From the NCBI GenBank assembly GCA_900544515.1, contig UQVI01000081.1:1-8479 (forward strand): a stretch of 8,479 bases of DNA, written 5' to 3'. Below are positions 6,563 through 8,479 of the stretch, one piece after another. The DNA comes from an uncultured Oscillospiraceae bacterium (GTDB taxonomy: Bacteria; Bacillota; Clostridia; Oscillospirales; Acutalibacteraceae). The notes under the pieces are model-generated. The model saw only the letters and a program-made list of their open reading frames with translations. It searched no databases and was not told where the DNA came from. The position numbers were made by a program, and so were the translations under genes. Numbering within the stretch: the stretch's first letter is position 1; each line of letters opens with the position of its first letter.

Positions 6563-6597
6563 AAAACAGCCGTAACTTTGAACGTTACGGCTGTTTT
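6563..6597. terminator. Bidirectional intrinsic terminator between convergent genes
   Basis: AAAACAGCCGTAAC (6563-6576) and GTTACGGCTGTTTT (6584-6597) form a perfect 14-bp stem with a 7-nt loop. The A and T runs at the base provide a U tract on either strand. It starts one base after the DUF4364 stop and lies 15 nt beyond the GH25 stop, so it can end both transcripts. Confidence 0.92.
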
Positions 6598-6612
6598 CAT
6601 ATTCTGCAGTAT

Positions 6613-8433
6613 TTATCTTTTCGTTGTCACATATTTTGTTGCACACCAAGGGGAATAAATGTTGTAGTTCTTACCATTGAACTTTGTCACCTTGTAAGTT
6701 CTGATTCTTACATAGTATCTTGTATTTCCCTTAAGTCCTTTTATGTTCTTTGCATAGTATGAATTTTTAGGCATTGTGATTGTCTTTGCACCTGACATAT
6801 TCTTGTTTGTACTATACTGTATCTGATAGCCTGTTGTCTGGATCGTCTGCTTTGCCCAGTTTACAACAAAGCCCTTGCTTCTTGATGTTACACTGTTTAT
6901 CTTTGAAACACCCTTCGGAATGATGTTGAAGTATAAGGTCTGTGTACCCTTATAATTGCCCTTATAGGTTACCTTTACAGCGTATCTGCCAACGTTCTTG
7001 CGTCCTGATGCATAGCTTACTGTGTAGTCAGTTCCGTTTTTAAGAACCTTTCCGCTGCTCTTATCCTTTACTGTAACAGCAGGTGTTTTAACCTTGCCAT
7101 TATAATAAGTAGCTGTTACATTCAAAGATGCTGTTGCACTTCTGTATGCTGAGGTCTTAACAGATTTTACTGCACACCAGGGAGAGTAAACCTTATAATC
7201 AGCGCCATTGAATTTTGTCACCTTATAAGTTCTGACACGTACATAATATGTCTTATTCGCACCAAGACCTGTTACAGTCTTTGCATAATAATCCGGCTTC
7301 GGCATAACGATTGTTTTCGCACCTGACATATTACTGTTCGTACTGTACTGAACCTCATAGCCTGTTGTTTGTGTTGTCTGCTTTGCCCACTGAACAACAA
7401 AACCCTCAGGCTTGGAAACGGCACTGGTAATACCGCTTACACCCTTAGGAATAATATTGAAATACAGTGTCTGTGAGCCTTTATAAATACCCTTGTATGT
7501 AATTTTAACCGCATATCTGCCAACGTTGATTCTGCCACTATCATAGGTAACATCGTAATCTGTACCTTTAACGAGGTCTTTTCCAAAACCATTTTTAACG
7601 GTAACTGCAGGGGTTTTGACTGAGCCTGTATAATATGTAGATGTGAGTGAGAGCGATGCAGATGTTTTTGTTAAAGCAGGAAGCGGCTTAACCAAATCGG
7701 CCGAATTATAAATCACATTCTTGTCAAGGTGAGCATACTTATCCTCATCATCGACATACTGCCACATATCCGCCTTAACACCGGTATTACCGATTGTAAT
7801 CTGCTTTGAAAAATCCGGCGTGCCGTTTTGCCAATATGCATACCACAGCTTATAGTTCTTTGATACAGCAGTATTCAGGTTAATATAGTTTGTAAACCAG
7901 TTCAGGTTTGCATAAACCATAGGCACATATCCTGCATTCTTTACAGCGTCGCAGAATGTAACCATATTATTTGTTATCTGTGCCTTGCCCTTATCCTTAG
8001 CTGACTGAAAATGGTCAGAAATGATTTTATCCTCAAGGTCGTACGCAACAGGCAATGTGAAATACTCACCATAGCCCTTATCAATAAGCTTTGAAAGCGT
8101 ATCAATTACAAAATTCGCCTCTGCCTTTGCCTCATTTGTATCCCACGCATAGCTGTAAAAATAAACACCGAAATCCATTTTTGCTTTATAAGCATTCTCA
8201 ACATTAGCCCAGAATTTTTCATCGGTAATCCATTTTCCGCCCTTAATGTAACCAAGACGAATCATAACAAATTCCTTGTTATTATTTTTTGCATCAACAA
8301 ATTCAACAAGTTCATTATGCTCTGAAACATCCAGACCGAAAATATTATTTCCGGCATAGGCACTCATACAAGTACCAACTGATGCACATACCAGCATAAC
8401 CGCTGCCAATAACAGGCTTAAAAATCTTTTCAT
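6613..8433 (-). CDS. Secreted GH25 muramidase (lysozyme) with two C-terminal repeat modules
   Basis: GH25 enzymes cut the beta-1,4 bond between N-acetylmuramic acid and N-acetylglucosamine in peptidoglycan. This 606-residue protein begins with a 27-residue signal peptide ending SAYA. The catalytic domain (about 30-250) shows FGLDVSEHN with Asp35, VMIRLGY, YFYSYAWD, the AYDLED strand with Asp132 and Glu134, MVYANLNWF, WYAYW, MWQYV, and Asp237 in HLDKNVIY; all four acidic residues expected in the active site are present, so it should be active. Residues 258-428 and 434-606 are two copies of a module made of an approximately 75-residue beta unit plus a fibronectin-III-like domain; each ends in SPWCA with a single Cys (420, 597). 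No LysM, choline-binding, LPXTG or membrane anchor is seen, so the modules may do the attaching. The start has AAGGA 10 nt upstream; the promoter is outside the real sequence, only 18 nt of which precede the gene. Confidence 0.95.
   Translation of the reverse strand: MKRFLSLLLAAVMLVCASVGTCMSAYAGNNIFGLDVSEHNELVEFVDAKNNNKEFVMIRLGYIKGGKWITDEKFWANVENAYKAKMDFGVYFYSYAWDTNEAKAEANFVIDTLSKLIDKGYGEYFTLPVAYDLEDKIISDHFQSAKDKGKAQITNNMVTFCDAVKNAGYVPMVYANLNWFTNYINLNTAVSKNYKLWYAYWQNGTPDFSKQITIGNTGVKADMWQYVDDEDKYAHLDKNVIYNSADLVKPLPALTKTSASLSLTSTYYTGSVKTPAVTVKNGFGKDLVKGTDYDVTYDSGRINVGRYAVKITYKGIYKGSQTLYFNIIPKGVSGITSAVSKPEGFVVQWAKQTTQTTGYEVQYSTNSNMSGAKTIVMPKPDYYAKTVTGLGANKTYYVRVRTYKVTKFNGADYKVYSPWCAVKSVKTSAYRSATASLNVTATYYNGKVKTPAVTVKDKSSGKVLKNGTDYTVSYASGRKNVGRYAVKVTYKGNYKGTQTLYFNIIPKGVSKINSVTSRSKGFVVNWAKQTIQTTGYQIQYSTNKNMSGAKTITMPKNSYYAKNIKGLKGNTRYYVRIRTYKVTKFNGKNYNIYSPWCATKYVTTKR
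6616..7134 (-). repeat. GH25 C-terminal module, copy 2
   Basis: Residues 434-606: beta unit from ASLNVTATYYNGKVKTP to YFNIIPKG, then a fibronectin-III-like domain with the strand YYVRIRTYKVTKFNG and the terminal SPWCA block. Most positions are identical by eye to copy 1. Confidence 0.9.
7150..7662 (-). repeat. GH25 C-terminal module, copy 1
   Basis: Residues 258-428: same two-part layout (TSTYYTGSVKTP to YFNIIPKG, then the fibronectin-III-like part with YYVRVRTYKVTKFNG and SPWCA). A short linker around residues 429-433 joins it to copy 2. Confidence 0.9.
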
Positions 8434-8451
8434 AAACGCACATCCTTAAAT

Positions 8452-8479
8452 CTGTCTCTTATACACATCTGACGCTGCC
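8452..8479 (-). other. Nextera/Tn5 adapter sequence (non-genomic)
   Basis: CTGTCTCTTATACACATCT (8452-8470) is the reverse complement of the 19-bp Tn5 mosaic end. It is followed by GACGCTGCC (8471-8479), which continues exactly into the Nextera Read 1 adapter tail. This is untrimmed library adapter at a contig end, not a transposon in the genome, and should be removed. Confidence 0.98.

Noticed and set aside
6616..7662. Direct repeats that could be a CRISPR array or transposon
   Set aside because: They are long in-frame protein modules of about 513-519 bases within the GH25 gene, with codon-level divergence between copies.
8364..8388. Possible lipoprotein signal in the GH25 protein (Cys16 or Cys22)
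   Set aside because: The residues before each Cys (MLV and VGT) do not fit a lipobox, and a good SAYA signal peptidase I site follows.
8452..8470. Tn5-like transposon end
   Set aside because: The mosaic end is an engineered sequence and is followed by the Nextera Read 1 tail, so it is library adapter and not a mobile element.

Overview
The window looks like chromosomal DNA from a low-GC, gut-type Clostridia bacterium, most likely Oscillospirales/Ruminococcus-like. The reasons are the AT-rich sequence, strong Shine-Dalgarno sites, a trmK-nif3 gene pair as in Bacillota, a DUF4364 protein, and secreted enzymes carrying the tandem beta-repeat plus fibronectin-III modules common in Ruminococcus-type surface proteins. 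The genus is inferred from protein style, not from a marker gene.

Positions 1-5868 (minus strand) hold a seven-gene run that reads as one transcript: a small CxxC redox-domain protein (DUF1858), TrmK (tRNA m1A22 methyltransferase), a Nif3-family dinuclear metal protein, RqcH (ribosome quality control), IspD and IspF (MEP isoprenoid pathway), and a secreted transglutaminase-like protein cut off by the left edge. Every junction is a 1-8 nt overlap or, once, a 2-nt gap, so the run appears translationally coupled from end to end. This includes the unexpected step from cytosolic IspF to an exported protein (ATGA overlap).

Positions 5869-5998 are a compact divergent control region. One palindromic hexamer, TTGCAA (5946-5951), can serve as the -35 box in both directions. 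It lies exactly 17 nt from an extended -10 box on each side (TATAAA leftward, TATACT rightward). The rightward promoter drives a single gene, a DUF4364 winged-helix-like protein that probably starts at a TTG codon (5999).

Positions 6563-6597 form a strong 14-bp hairpin flanked by A and T tracts, a bidirectional terminator between the convergent DUF4364 gene and the minus-strand gene to its right.

Positions 6613-8433 (minus) encode a secreted GH25 muramidase with two long C-terminal repeats. The same repeat begins at the C-terminus of the transglutaminase-like protein at the left edge, and the two proteins also have similar signal peptides, so they belong to one family of exported, cell-wall-directed proteins.

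The last 28 bases (8452-8479) are not genomic. They are the Tn5 mosaic end plus part of the Nextera Read 1 adapter, so the biological sequence ends at about 8451. No RNA genes, insertion sequences, prophage genes or CRISPR arrays were seen. The only stretch over 100 bases without a gene is the divergent control region.
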